In this document: in pieces, positions 42,848 to 50,632 of the stretch
Position numbering within the stretch: the stretch's first letter is position 1
Layout: the number at the start of each line of letters is the position of its first letter
Assembly (NCBI RefSeq): GCF_027563345.1
Contig: NZ_JAMKBK010000003.1
Direction: 5' to 3' (one strand)
Length of the DNA stretch: 64,000 nucleotides
From: Psychrobacillus psychrodurans
GTDB taxonomy: Bacteria > Bacillota > Bacilli > Bacillales_A > Planococcaceae
Made by a program: the position numbers and the translations under genes
Notes under the pieces: model-generated
What the model was told of the DNA's origin: nothing
What the model saw: only the letters and a program-made list of their open reading frames with translations
The model's database searches: none

Positions 42848-42897
42848 ACGCAAGAATATTGTTCATATATATATATCGAACAGCATTCTTGCGTTTA
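42848..42897 (-). terminator. terminator of the cvfC/ypgR gene cluster
   Basis: ACGCAAGAAT-ATTGTTC pairs with GAACA-GCATTCTTGCGT around an AT loop, with a T run on the minus strand. It shares AGCATTCTTGCGTTT with the ku terminator at 5106. Confidence 0.8.
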
Positions 42898-42938
42898 CAA
42901 TAGAGGTTATTTTCTCTTCATGGTACTATTATTTAGTT

Positions 42939-44054
42939 CTATTTTCTTGCATCACTCATTTGTTTCCAAACGGATCCTTTAGCTTCTTCTCCGCCCTCAA
43001 TACGAGAAATCGCCATTAACACCTGAAGTTTTACCTCATATTCTTTATCATTCATTGCTTCTTTAAGGGCTATAAGTGAATCTGTTTCGCCAACTTCGTA
43101 AAAATACATTGCTGCTCTCCAGCGAACTAATTTGTTTTTATCAAACAAAGCAATCTTCATCGCATCTGCAAATTGTATAAATCCTAAGTCACTCATTGCA
43201 TCACCTGCTGTTCTCCTAACTGCTGAACTCTTGTCTTTTAGAGCCATTTCTAAATAAGGAATAACTGCTTCGTCTTCTATTAAACCAAGGTAAACTGTTG
43301 CTAGTCGTCTAATAGATACTTGCTCATCTTGCACTGCTCTTTCCAATATTGGTAGGTCTTCTTTTTCTGGATTTATCAAGTTATTTAGTAATTGAAAACG
43401 TTCCTCCCATTTACTAACCTGAAATTCTTCTAATGTAAATGGAACTCTTATAGCTTTTTTATCTTCTTCATTTATATCCTTATCTGCGATAAGTTGCGCG
43501 AGTTTGCTTTCTGGAAAAGTTGCTTCTAGCTCTTTTACTAACTGTTCCCCTATTTCTTTCTGATCACCATAACGAACGCCATAATCCACCCATTTGCGCA
43601 ACAAGATATAATTTTCTTTATCGCCTTCCATCGCCTCATCTAGTGCTTTAATAAAACGTTCGGATAGTCCATATCTCGATTCTGATTCACTATCGAATAC
43701 CTTTACCTGAAGAGGAATTCCTTTATACTGCTGAACGTGAACGTATACTTCCCCGTAATGTTCTAATGGTTTGTCTGTGTCATTTACTTCATCGTTTTCA
43801 GCACCGAACACATTTTCAACACTAGCTAGAATTGTTTCCCAAGCGAACTTCGCGATACGTTCAATTGCAAGGAAGTCTGCCACATGGTAAACACCCTTAA
43901 CGCCTTCTATACCAAAGATAGCTTGAATTTCCTTTGGAGCATCAGTTATATTTTCTTTTTTATAGTTATGGCTTTTGCCAAAAGGAAGCTCCTGATCGAT
44001 TACAACTTTCATCGTATTGGGACTTGGCGTCGGTTCAATTGTTACTATTTTCAT
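42939..44054 (-). CDS. cvfC: conserved virulence factor C family, Nfu_N plus HEAT repeats (YpgR)
   Basis: A 371-residue protein in two parts. The N-terminal Nfu_N-type domain reads EPTPSPNTMKVVIDQELP at residues 7-24 and is iron-sulphur-scaffold-like but lacks the Cys motif. It is followed by a helical HEAT/PBS-lyase-like region (residues about 210-371) with repeats such as SIRRLATVYLGLIED, AVRRTAGDAMSDLG and LVRWRAAMYFYEVG. S. aureus CvfC and B. subtilis YpgR share this plan. It acts in the cytoplasm, role unclear. It is the last gene of a probable HD hydrolase - ABC-F - cvfC operon; the ABC-F stop is 24 bp upstream. Confidence 0.88.
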   Translation of the reverse strand: MKIVTIEPTPSPNTMKVVIDQELPFGKSHNYKKENITDAPKEIQAIFGIEGVKGVYHVADFLAIERIAKFAWETILASVENVFGAENDEVNDTDKPLEHYGEVYVHVQQYKGIPLQVKVFDSESESRYGLSERFIKALDEAMEGDKENYILLRKWVDYGVRYGDQKEIGEQLVKELEATFPESKLAQLIADKDINEEDKKAIRVPFTLEEFQVSKWEERFQLLNNLINPEKEDLPILERAVQDEQVSIRRLATVYLGLIEDEAVIPYLEMALKDKSSAVRRTAGDAMSDLGFIQFADAMKIALFDKNKLVRWRAAMYFYEVGETDSLIALKEAMNDKEYEVKLQVLMAISRIEGGEEAKGSVWKQMSDARK

Positions 44055-44078
44055 TTTATATACCCCCTGTAAGTGAAG

Positions 44079-45959
44079 TTAAGAAGATGCTATTTCATCT
44101 AAATAGGACCATCTTTCAATTAGTTGTTCATATTTGGTGTTAGCTTCTGCTAACTCATTCGTTATAGTTTGAAGTAATGTAAAATCAGAACCCGCAGTTT
44201 GCATCTTACCTTCTAATTCTTCGATTAACTGTTCCGTTTGTTCAATTTGTTGTCCAATTGTTTCCCATTCTCTTTGCTCTTTGTAGGAGAATTTTTTCTT
44301 TTCTTTCGTTACTTTTTCAGGAATTTCAACTTTAATTTGTTCTACTAATTCCTTTGGTGTTTCCTTTGGTGCCTCAAGCATATCTGAATAAACTCCAAGC
44401 CATTCAGTTACTGTACCATCACCATTTAATAGCCAGAGCTTTTTAGCAATGCGATCTAGGAAGAAACGATCATGGGAAATTGTAATAATTACACCAGGAA
44501 AAGATTCCATGAAATCTTCAAGTACCGATAATGTTTGAATATCTAAATCATTTGTAGGCTCATCTAAGAATAGAACATTCGGCTGCTCCATCAGCATTTT
44601 TAAGAGCACTAAACGTTTCTTTTCCCCACCAGAAAGTTTCCCAATTTGAGTACCATGTGTGTTTAACGGAAACAAGAAACGCTCCAACATTTGAGCAGCA
44701 GAGAATTTTTCTCCTGAACCAGTCTCTATTAGATCGGAGGATTCACGTACATATTCAATCATTCTTGTTTGTGGATTCAATTCTGGTAACTGTTGAGTAA
44801 AGTGCATTAACTTTACGGTGGAACCTTTTACTATCTCACCCGAATCCATCGGAACTTCGCCTGCAAGCATTTTAAGAAGCGTACTTTTTCCTACACCATT
44901 TGGTCCTACAATACCAATGCGATCTCCCGCTTGTAGCAAGAACGAAAAATCCTCCACAATGTTTTTAGTATCAAATCTTTTAGAAATACTTTTTCCTTCT
45001 AACACTTGCTTACCAAGTCTAGTAGTAACCATTTCCAACTCTAAGTTTAAGGCTGAATTGTCACGATCTATACTTGCATCTATCTCTTCGAATCGATCTT
45101 TTCTTGCTTTCTGTTTTGTAGATCTTGCCTTCGCACCTCTGCGAATCCACTTTAATTCATTACGATATAAATTTTGTAGTTTTTGCTGAGATGCAGCATT
45201 CATTTCTTCGCGTAATGCTTTTGACTCTAAATAGTCTGCGTAATTTCCTGTATGCGTATATAAGGTTTTATCTGCTAGCTCATAAATATGTGTTGCAACT
45301 GTATCTAAAAAGTACCGATCATGAGTTACAAAAATGATAGAACCTTCCACTCTTTGTAACATGTCCTGTAACCAATCCGTTGACTCTTTATCCAAATGGT
45401 TTGTAGGCTCATCTAATAATAAAAGATCAGCTGGTTCGATTAACACTTTTGCAAGTGCTACTCTTTTTTGTTGACCTCCAGATAGATGCAAGATAGATTC
45501 TTCAAACTGTGTTATACCTAATTTAGTTAAAGCAGTCTTAGCTAATGAATTAACGTCCCATGCTTGCAAATCATCCATTTTCTGCTGTAGATCCATCAAT
45601 TTATTTTGAAGTTCCGTTGAATCTGAGTTTTCCATTAATGCTAATAAGGCTTCCTCGTATTCTCTATTAATCTTTAGTATTGGGGAATCTCCACCAAATA
45701 CAGTTTGTATAACGGTTTCTTCCTTTTCAAAAATCGGTTGCTGTTCCAAATAGGCAATGCGATATTTGTTCGGGTGATCTCGTTCAATTGAATCTGCTTC
45801 TAGTTCACCAGCAATAATTGATAGAAACGTAGACTTACCCGTACCATTTATACCGATTAAACCCGCTCTATTTTGGTTATTAATAGTAAAAGATATATTT
45901 TTAAATAAGGTTTTTTCCCCTACCGTCTTTGTTAAATCAGAAATGATTAAATGACTCAC
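44079..45959 (-). CDS. ABC-F ribosome-associated ATPase (YfmR/Uup-like)
   Basis: A 626-residue ABC-F protein with two nucleotide-binding domains. NBD1 has Walker A GINGTGKST and signature LSGGQQKR; NBD2 has Walker A GPNGVGKST and signature LSGGEKKR. Both Walker B motifs read LLLDEPTNHLD or LFLDEPTNDLD. There are no membrane helices. The P-site tRNA-interaction linker is charged (KARSTKQKARKDRFEE) and the C terminus is a coiled coil. The length fits B. subtilis YfmR (629), which works with EF-P in resolving stalled ribosomes. The start overlaps the HD gene stop by 4 bp. Confidence 0.9.
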   Translation of the reverse strand: MSHLIISDLTKTVGEKTLFKNISFTINNQNRAGLIGINGTGKSTFLSIIAGELEADSIERDHPNKYRIAYLEQQPIFEKEETVIQTVFGGDSPILKINREYEEALLALMENSDSTELQNKLMDLQQKMDDLQAWDVNSLAKTALTKLGITQFEESILHLSGGQQKRVALAKVLIEPADLLLLDEPTNHLDKESTDWLQDMLQRVEGSIIFVTHDRYFLDTVATHIYELADKTLYTHTGNYADYLESKALREEMNAASQQKLQNLYRNELKWIRRGAKARSTKQKARKDRFEEIDASIDRDNSALNLELEMVTTRLGKQVLEGKSISKRFDTKNIVEDFSFLLQAGDRIGIVGPNGVGKSTLLKMLAGEVPMDSGEIVKGSTVKLMHFTQQLPELNPQTRMIEYVRESSDLIETGSGEKFSAAQMLERFLFPLNTHGTQIGKLSGGEKKRLVLLKMLMEQPNVLFLDEPTNDLDIQTLSVLEDFMESFPGVIITISHDRFFLDRIAKKLWLLNGDGTVTEWLGVYSDMLEAPKETPKELVEQIKVEIPEKVTKEKKKFSYKEQREWETIGQQIEQTEQLIEELEGKMQTAGSDFTLLQTITNELAEANTKYEQLIERWSYLDEIASS

Positions 45960-46588
45960 AGTTGTTCACCTGTTTCTTTACGAAAATTTTCTAGAAAAAG
46001 CTCCATAAATTCATGTCTTTCTTTAGCTAGTTCTTTTCCTTTTTTTGTTTGCATACCATCAGAGAGTTTCAATAATTTTTCATAAAAGTGTGTTACGGAT
46101 GCCGTTTTTTTTGTTCGATACTCTTCAACAGTCATATTATCTCTAGGTGTTTCATCACTGTCGTAAAGTAATCTTCCTTTTGCTCCTCCATAAGCAAATG
46201 TTCGAGCAATACCAACAGCTCCAATTGCGTCTAATCTATCCGCATCTCGAACTATTTTAGCTTCTAAAGTCTCTGCTTCCAATTCGTGGCCACCATTGAA
46301 CGAAATGGCTTTAATTACTGCTTTTACTTGTTCAATTTTATAATCCGGTAAACTCAATTGTTGAATGATTCTATCTTCCTCTTGCTTTTCTACTGTAGAA
46401 TATTTTGGATCACTAACATCATGAAGTAAAACAGCAAGCTCAATAATCTCTCTATTAGCTGAAGGTTCTGTATCTGCTATATCAAAAGCATTTTTACGTA
46501 CTCTCTCTATATGCTGAAAATCGTGACTAGCATCAAAATGCATATATACTAATTTTACTAATTGTTCGCACTTCTGAATCGTATTCAT
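45956..46588 (-). CDS. ypgQ: HD-domain phosphohydrolase (YpgQ)
   Basis: A 210-residue HD hydrolase. Metal ligands appear as the H of SHDFQHIERV, the HD of LLHDVSDPKYS and the D of VRDADRLDAIGAVGI, the usual set for this subfamily (B. subtilis YpgQ, E. coli YedJ). B. subtilis YpgQ is a metal-dependent nucleotide (pyro)phosphohydrolase in published structural work, as I recall. The gene heads a 3-gene run with the ABC-F and cvfC genes, each coupled or closely spaced. Confidence 0.9.
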   Translation of the reverse strand: MNTIQKCEQLVKLVYMHFDASHDFQHIERVRKNAFDIADTEPSANREIIELAVLLHDVSDPKYSTVEKQEEDRIIQQLSLPDYKIEQVKAVIKAISFNGGHELEAETLEAKIVRDADRLDAIGAVGIARTFAYGGAKGRLLYDSDETPRDNMTVEEYRTKKTASVTHFYEKLLKLSDGMQTKKGKELAKERHEFMELFLENFRKETGEQL

Positions 46589-46724
46589 ATTTTACTCTCC
46601 TTACCTGACACTCTTATCTATTATAACGAAAAACAAGGAAAAAGACTGCTTATGCGGTTCGTTTCTCCTTTTTTGAAACATTTGGTTTTTTAAGGAATAA
46701 AAATTGCTAAAATTCGACATATTA

Positions 46725-46753
46725 TTGACGAAGACTGACAATTCAAGTATAGT
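46725..46753 (+). promoter_or_regulatory. promoter of cold-shock gene
   Basis: TTGACG (46725-46730), a 17-base spacer and TATAGT (46748-46753), about 49 bp before the ATG. A near-consensus sigma-A promoter. Confidence 0.7.
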
Positions 46754-46801
46754 TTATGTATCCATTTATAGAATATTTAGTGGATTAAGGGAGGAACGTT
46801 T

Positions 46802-47005
46802 ATGCAACAGGGGAAAGTAAAATGGTTTAATAATGAAAAAGGGTATGGTTTCATCGAATACAACGATGGAGAAGATGTATTTGTCCATTTTACAGGAATT
46901 CAAGGTGATGGATTTCGAGCATTAGATGAAGGACAACAAGTAACGTTCGAAATAGTTGAAGGAAACCGTGGACCTCAAGCTGCAAACGTGATAAAAAACG
47001 AATAG
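46802..47005 (+). CDS. cold-shock protein (CspD-like)
   Basis: A 67-residue OB-fold RNA chaperone. It carries RNP1 (KGYGFIEY) and RNP2 (VFVHF) with the aromatic surface expected for single-stranded nucleic acid binding. The start MQQGKVKWFN, with GGGAGGAACG upstream, is clear. It resembles B. subtilis CspD, whose gene lies in the same chromosomal neighbourhood. Its 5' leader is short, so classical long-leader thermoregulation is less obvious here than for the second csp gene at 49.1 kb. Confidence 0.93.
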   Translation: MQQGKVKWFNNEKGYGFIEYNDGEDVFVHFTGIQGDGFRALDEGQQVTFEIVEGNRGPQAANVIKNE

Positions 47006-47013
47006 AAACGCTT

Positions 47014-47046
47014 CTTCCCGCGGCAAACTAGTCGTGGGACTTTTTT
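47014..47046 (+). terminator. terminator of csp gene
   Basis: TCCCGCGGC pairs with GTCGTGGGA using G-U pairs, followed by CTTTTTTA. It is shared with the convergent ypeQ-type gene. Confidence 0.75.
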
Positions 47047-47230
47047 ATTTTGAACCCTTTAGTTTACTACCAATTTGTTTAATACTCTCACCAACAGTGC
47101 ATTGTTCAATACAAAATCTATATGCAGTTGTTTTGCCACTCTCTTTCCTTAATTGCTTTCGAACAAAGCATCCGTCACAATAAGTATCTGATAAATAATC
47201 AATTTCATTTATTAACTGTGTGTTTTTCAT
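47045..47230 (-). CDS. ypeQ: zinc-finger-like small protein (YpeQ, DUF2602)
   Basis: A 61-residue protein with four cysteines in a C-x2-C...C-x3-C pattern (TYCDGCFVRK and RFCIEQC), matching the YpeQ/DUF2602 family, whose members are predicted zinc-binding. It is divergent from the ypeP-type RNase H gene, as in B. subtilis. Function unknown. Confidence 0.82.
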   Translation of the reverse strand: MKNTQLINEIDYLSDTYCDGCFVRKQLRKESGKTTAYRFCIEQCTVGESIKQIGSKLKGSK

Positions 47231-47345
47231 AACTTACTACTCCTCACTATTTCATAATTGTACTATTATGTTTCTTTTGTTTGCAACTATCCCTCAAATC
47301 ATTCAAACTAGCTATATCCATTATTTTATTAAAAAGGGGATTATA

Positions 47346-47744
47346 ATGTTAGAAGTATATATTGACGGTTCGACCACTGGTAATCCAGGACCAAGCGGAA
47401 TCGGTGTGTTTATAAAAGGAGAAGGACACCATGTAAAAGTAAGTGAGTTTATTGGAGAATACTCCAATCACACAACGGAATTTATCGCATTACAAAGAGG
47501 TTTAGAAGAAGCAAAAAAACTATCACCTTCCCTCGTTTCAGCACGTACTGATTCACAAATCGTTTGCGCTGCAGTAGAAAAAAGATATGCGAAGAATCCT
47601 GAATTTTCGGCTATACTAGAGAACATTCTAGCCATCATAGATTCATTTGACCTGTTTTTCATTAAATGGATTCCAGACGATCAAAATAAAGCGGCCCATG
47701 CCCTTGCACGAGAGGCTGTATTAAAACAACTGCCTAAAAAGTAA
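47346..47744 (+). CDS. ypeP: RNase HI-like protein (YpeP)
   Basis: A 132-residue RNase H-fold protein: the first strand EVYIDGSTTGNPGPSGIGVF carries the first Asp, EFIALQRGLEEA the Glu, ARTDSQIVC the second Asp, and DDQNKAAHALAREA the final acidic position. The DEDD set looks complete. The frame is open to 47220, but ATG 47346 is chosen: AGGGGATTATA precedes it and the conserved fold begins immediately. B. subtilis YpeP (RnhA-like) was reported catalytically poor, so activity needs testing. Confidence 0.85.
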   Translation: MLEVYIDGSTTGNPGPSGIGVFIKGEGHHVKVSEFIGEYSNHTTEFIALQRGLEEAKKLSPSLVSARTDSQIVCAAVEKRYAKNPEFSAILENILAIIDSFDLFFIKWIPDDQNKAAHALAREAVLKQLPKK

Positions 47745-47760
47745 AAGGCAGTTGTTTTTA
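47728..47760 (+). terminator. terminator of ypeP-type gene
   Basis: CAACTGCCT pairs with AGGCAGTTG, followed by TTTTT. The stem contains the stop codon region. Confidence 0.85.
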
Positions 47761-47796
47761 GCTATATTCTACTAATTCGTTTTGTTCTTCTTTAAA

Positions 47797-48273
47797 TCAT
47801 TGTACTTCCTTGTTCTGAGAGTGTTCAAAATCTAATTCAATTGCCACCTTGGCTTTATTCAAAAAGTTCACAATAACCTCGTCACTGCCAAATAATTGAA
47901 AAATCGACAGCAGTGGATTTTTCGGTTTATTTATAGAAGTATAGATGAATTTTGTTATATTGTCACTTTGACTTACTAATTCGTATTCTGTCGTCATTTT
48001 AAAGCGATTATTAAGAAGGAAACTTTCTTGTATTGCTTTGTAGTTAGAATCATTGGTATATTTTTTTATCGTAATTTCATACTGCTCGATCAAAGATCCA
48101 TTTTGATAGCTTTGATTTATAATTGTACCTATAATTGTTTCTGTTTGTTTAATTACTTCTTCATCTACTACTTTCGGAAATATCCTTTTCTTTTTTGAAA
48201 TGTCTCCATAGAAGTAAAGCCATGCAAATTCTATAGGTACATTAAGCAGAATTTCTTTTTTCCATTTTTTCAT
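47797..48273 (-). CDS. SRPBCC (START-like) superfamily protein, hypothetical
   Basis: A 158-residue protein whose start (KKEILLNVPIEFAWLYFYGD) and alternating strands look like the SRPBCC/polyketide-cyclase-like fold, which binds hydrophobic ligands. I cannot name a family. It is 13 bp downstream of the MOSC gene on the same strand and probably co-transcribed. Confidence 0.6.
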   Translation of the reverse strand: MKKWKKEILLNVPIEFAWLYFYGDISKKKRIFPKVVDEEVIKQTETIIGTIINQSYQNGSLIEQYEITIKKYTNDSNYKAIQESFLLNNRFKMTTEYELVSQSDNITKFIYTSINKPKNPLLSIFQLFGSDEVIVNFLNKAKVAIELDFEHSQNKEVQ

Positions 48274-48285
48274 TGGTTTTTCATC

Positions 48286-48936
48286 CTATCCTATCTTCGA
48301 TAACATCTTTTCAAGTTTGACTCTCCATTCATCTGCTAGCTCATCTACTTTGAGAATATTTTCAATTCCTTCTTTTGAATCTTTTTGATAAAAATAAATT
48401 GAATGAGCGTAAGAAACAGTTACTTTTTCTGGGTGTTCAAAAATTCGTTCGATACGATCAGTGTTAGTAATTCTTCCTTCTTTAATAACACGACATAGAT
48501 AACCAGTATGTCCAGTTTCTATCATACGTTTCATCAAAGGTTTTATACCAGTTCTTTGGTTGATAGTATTGCACGGTATTCTGCCTTGTGTTACCTCTAT
48601 AATTGCCTCGCCGATGGAAAATCGATCTCCTATATGTATGTTCTCTTCTAGCATATTTTCTACTAGTAAATTTTCTCCAATTGCACTTACTGGAAAATCC
48701 ATTCGAAATTCTTTTGACCAACTTCTGTAATGTTCCATGCTATACACGCAAACGGCTCTGTCAAGACCACCGTGATGCTTTAAATCTGCAACTCCGTCGT
48801 TATCAAAGCCATCATTTGCCAAATATGCTTCAGTCACCTGAGTTTTGAAAATTCCTGATCGAAGTTCTTCTCCTAACTCATTCTTCACAGTTTTAGGTTT
48901 CCCTACTGATATTGCAATTAGTTTCATTTTCTCCAA
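48286..48936 (-). CDS. MOSC-domain protein (YiiM/YflK-like)
   Basis: A 216-residue MOSC protein. The signature cysteine lies in QGRIPCNTINQRTG, with HHGGLDRAVCVYS and FPVSAIGENLLVE in the usual positions. MOSC proteins bind the molybdenum cofactor and sulfur; YiiM reduces N-hydroxylated substrates such as 6-hydroxylaminopurine. The start is TTG 48936, with GGAGGTG about 8 bases upstream; the next Met (MKLIAI) is too close to its own Shine-Dalgarno-like GGAG. No molybdenum cofactor biosynthesis genes adjoin it. Confidence 0.85.
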   Translation of the reverse strand: MEKMKLIAISVGKPKTVKNELGEELRSGIFKTQVTEAYLANDGFDNDGVADLKHHGGLDRAVCVYSMEHYRSWSKEFRMDFPVSAIGENLLVENMLEENIHIGDRFSIGEAIIEVTQGRIPCNTINQRTGIKPLMKRMIETGHTGYLCRVIKEGRITNTDRIERIFEHPEKVTVSYAHSIYFYQKDSKEGIENILKVDELADEWRVKLEKMLSKIG

Positions 48937-49004
48937 TTTTCAAACACCTCCAAAATATTACTATAATCATAGCATATTAGTTGAAACAAACGGCTGATTT
49001 ATAT

Positions 49005-49037
49005 GCAAAAAAACAGACTCTCTGATGAGAGCCTGTT
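49005..49037 (-). terminator. terminator of second csp gene
   Basis: On the minus strand AACAGGCTCTC-ATCA-GAGAGTCTGTT and then a run of T. One G-U/mismatch. Confidence 0.85.
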
Positions 49038-49060
49038 AAAGTTAAGTTTTAGGTTTAAAA

Positions 49061-49261
49061 TTAAGCTTTAACTACGTTAGTAGCTTGAAGGCCACGTTGA
49101 CCTTGCTCGATTTCAAAAGTTACTTCTTGACCTTCGTCAAGAGATTTGAAACCTTCGCTTTGAATAGCTGAGAAATGTACGAATACGTCGTCTCCGCCTT
49201 CACGTTCGATAAATCCGAATCCTTTTTCTGAGTTAAACCATTTTACTTTACCTTGTTCCAT
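49061..49261 (-). CDS. cold-shock protein (CspB/CspC-like)
   Basis: A 66-residue OB-fold chaperone, MEQGKVKWFNSEKGFGFIER with RNP2 VFVHF and the C-terminal GLQATNVVKA. The frame remains open upstream to 49387, but the conserved start and the CGAGGAGGAAATAC ribosome binding site fix ATG 49261. An unusually long leader (>100 bases) precedes it, with inverted repeats (such as TGTTGAGCAAGGA...). Cold-shock genes often carry such leaders for temperature-dependent translation. It has a strong terminator. This is the second csp gene in 2.3 kb. Confidence 0.95.
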   Translation of the reverse strand: MEQGKVKWFNSEKGFGFIEREGGDDVFVHFSAIQSEGFKSLDEGQEVTFEIEQGQRGLQATNVVKA

Positions 49262-49415
49262 GTGTATTTCCTCCTCGTATGCAGCAGCTGCACACATTGT
49301 GTTACTATCCTTGCTCAACACTGTTAAGTAAAAGTGTTGCCACCTACTAACTAACCGAACAAAAATAATCCTCTTTAAATATAACACGCATTTTCTGATA
49401 ATGCAACAATTATAC

Positions 49416-50246
49416 CTAATATTTTTTAGTGTTTTCTAATAATGCTCCTATTGCTCCGCTATAGCCATGCTTAGCTAAAAAGGTCGGTTTTTTTAGCTTT
49501 AATACTGTATAGGATTCAATGATTTGCTGGAGTAATTCATTGTCCTCCAATGTTGTACCTATGTATATTATATCTTCCACTTGATGAGCATCTGCAACTT
49601 GAATACAAAGAGAAGCAACTACTTCACCAATTATCCCTTGGACACCAGCTAACAAGTCGGAAGAGCTTCTATTGTTGCTATTATTTAATGAAATACCGCC
49701 AAAATTACTCGCTGTTAAAGTACCTTTTATTGGAAGCTTATTGTTCTTATATATATCGCTTACTAAGACATCAATCTCAGTCCTGCTTCCTTCTCGAGAT
49801 TGTTTTATGATTTCCTCAAAATCGGATATACCTGTTAAAGCCATTCCCAAGCCAAGAAGGGTTCCACCGCCGATTCCAGTACCACCTAATCGTTTATGTA
49901 TATTATTTTGCAAAATATGTATAGAGGTGCCAGTACCTATATTCGCTATAATTGCTGCTTTAGGTTCGATTGACCCTTGCTTCATTTGATACATGACACC
50001 ATTCATAGTTGCATCAAATTCAACTATGTATGGTATGTCCTCTTTAGAGCTTAAATGAACTTTTAATTGCTCTGCACGACCACCAGTGACGCAGATAGAA
50101 GCATTTGGATGATTAGATTCAATCCACTCCTTAACCTTTTGGAAATCTGATGAAAGAAATCGATCAAAGACCATTTCATTATTTTCATTCCAATAAGCTA
50201 TTTTTGTTAATGTTCCACCTGCATCAATACCGATTCTAGTAGTCAT
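49416..50246 (-). CDS. coaW: type II pantothenate kinase CoaW
   Basis: A 276-residue kinase of the actin-like fold. TRIGIDAGGTLTKIAYW is the phosphate-1 loop, and ANIGTGTSIHIL and GGTGIGGGTLLGLG form the second phosphate and adenosine loops. This is the S. aureus-type CoaW that makes 4'-phosphopantothenate for CoA and is not feedback-inhibited by CoA in the classical way. The neighbours do not share the pathway. It starts with ATG and a GGGGAATTAGA spacer. Confidence 0.9.
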   Translation of the reverse strand: MTTRIGIDAGGTLTKIAYWNENNEMVFDRFLSSDFQKVKEWIESNHPNASICVTGGRAEQLKVHLSSKEDIPYIVEFDATMNGVMYQMKQGSIEPKAAIIANIGTGTSIHILQNNIHKRLGGTGIGGGTLLGLGMALTGISDFEEIIKQSREGSRTEIDVLVSDIYKNNKLPIKGTLTASNFGGISLNNSNNRSSSDLLAGVQGIIGEVVASLCIQVADAHQVEDIIYIGTTLEDNELLQQIIESYTVLKLKKPTFLAKHGYSGAIGALLENTKKY

Positions 50247-50272
50247 TCTAATTCCCCTTTATGTTATGACAC

Positions 50273-50581
50273 CTACTTTATCCATGACCCTACAATAGGA
50301 TAGTTAAATGTGTCTCCCGTAATCGCTTTAACAATTCCAATAATCGGAACTACAAATGCCATTATACCAAAAATAATGAGCATCGGAATACCAATTAGAA
50401 TTAAAATTAAAAATGCAGATATAGTCAGCAATACCGCCATAATTAATTGAAACAGTACAGCTTGAATGGAAAGCTTTTTAATTTCTTCATCATTTACTAC
50501 TAGAAATAAAATAAATGGCACTAGAAAAGGAGCAAACCATGTACTTGCATGTAGCAAGATTTTTAAACCTGTGTTTTCCAT
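50273..50581 (-). CDS. DUF4870 small membrane protein
   Basis: A 102-residue membrane protein with three predicted helices (LHASTWFAPFLVPFILFLV, ALLFQLIMAVLLTISAFLI-like and GIPMLIIFGIMAFVVPIIGIV) and the DUF4870 pattern with VNDEEIKKLSIQAVLFQL. It has a strong AGAGGAGGGAAAAG site. Function unknown. Confidence 0.82.
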   Translation of the reverse strand: MENTGLKILLHASTWFAPFLVPFILFLVVNDEEIKKLSIQAVLFQLIMAVLLTISAFLILILIGIPMLIIFGIMAFVVPIIGIVKAITGDTFNYPIVGSWIK

Positions 50582-50632
50582 TTCTTTTCCCTCCTCTCTT
50601 AATATTTATACGTTGAAACTAGATGAATAGTT

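Noticed and set aside
47220..47345. A longer start for the RNase H-like gene
   Set aside because: The extra 42 residues overlap the divergent ypeQ promoter region and lie before the conserved fold; ATG 47346 has the ribosome binding site.
48482..48848. Open frames antisense to or overlapping the MOSC gene
   Set aside because: Shadow frames of a well-supported gene without start signals.
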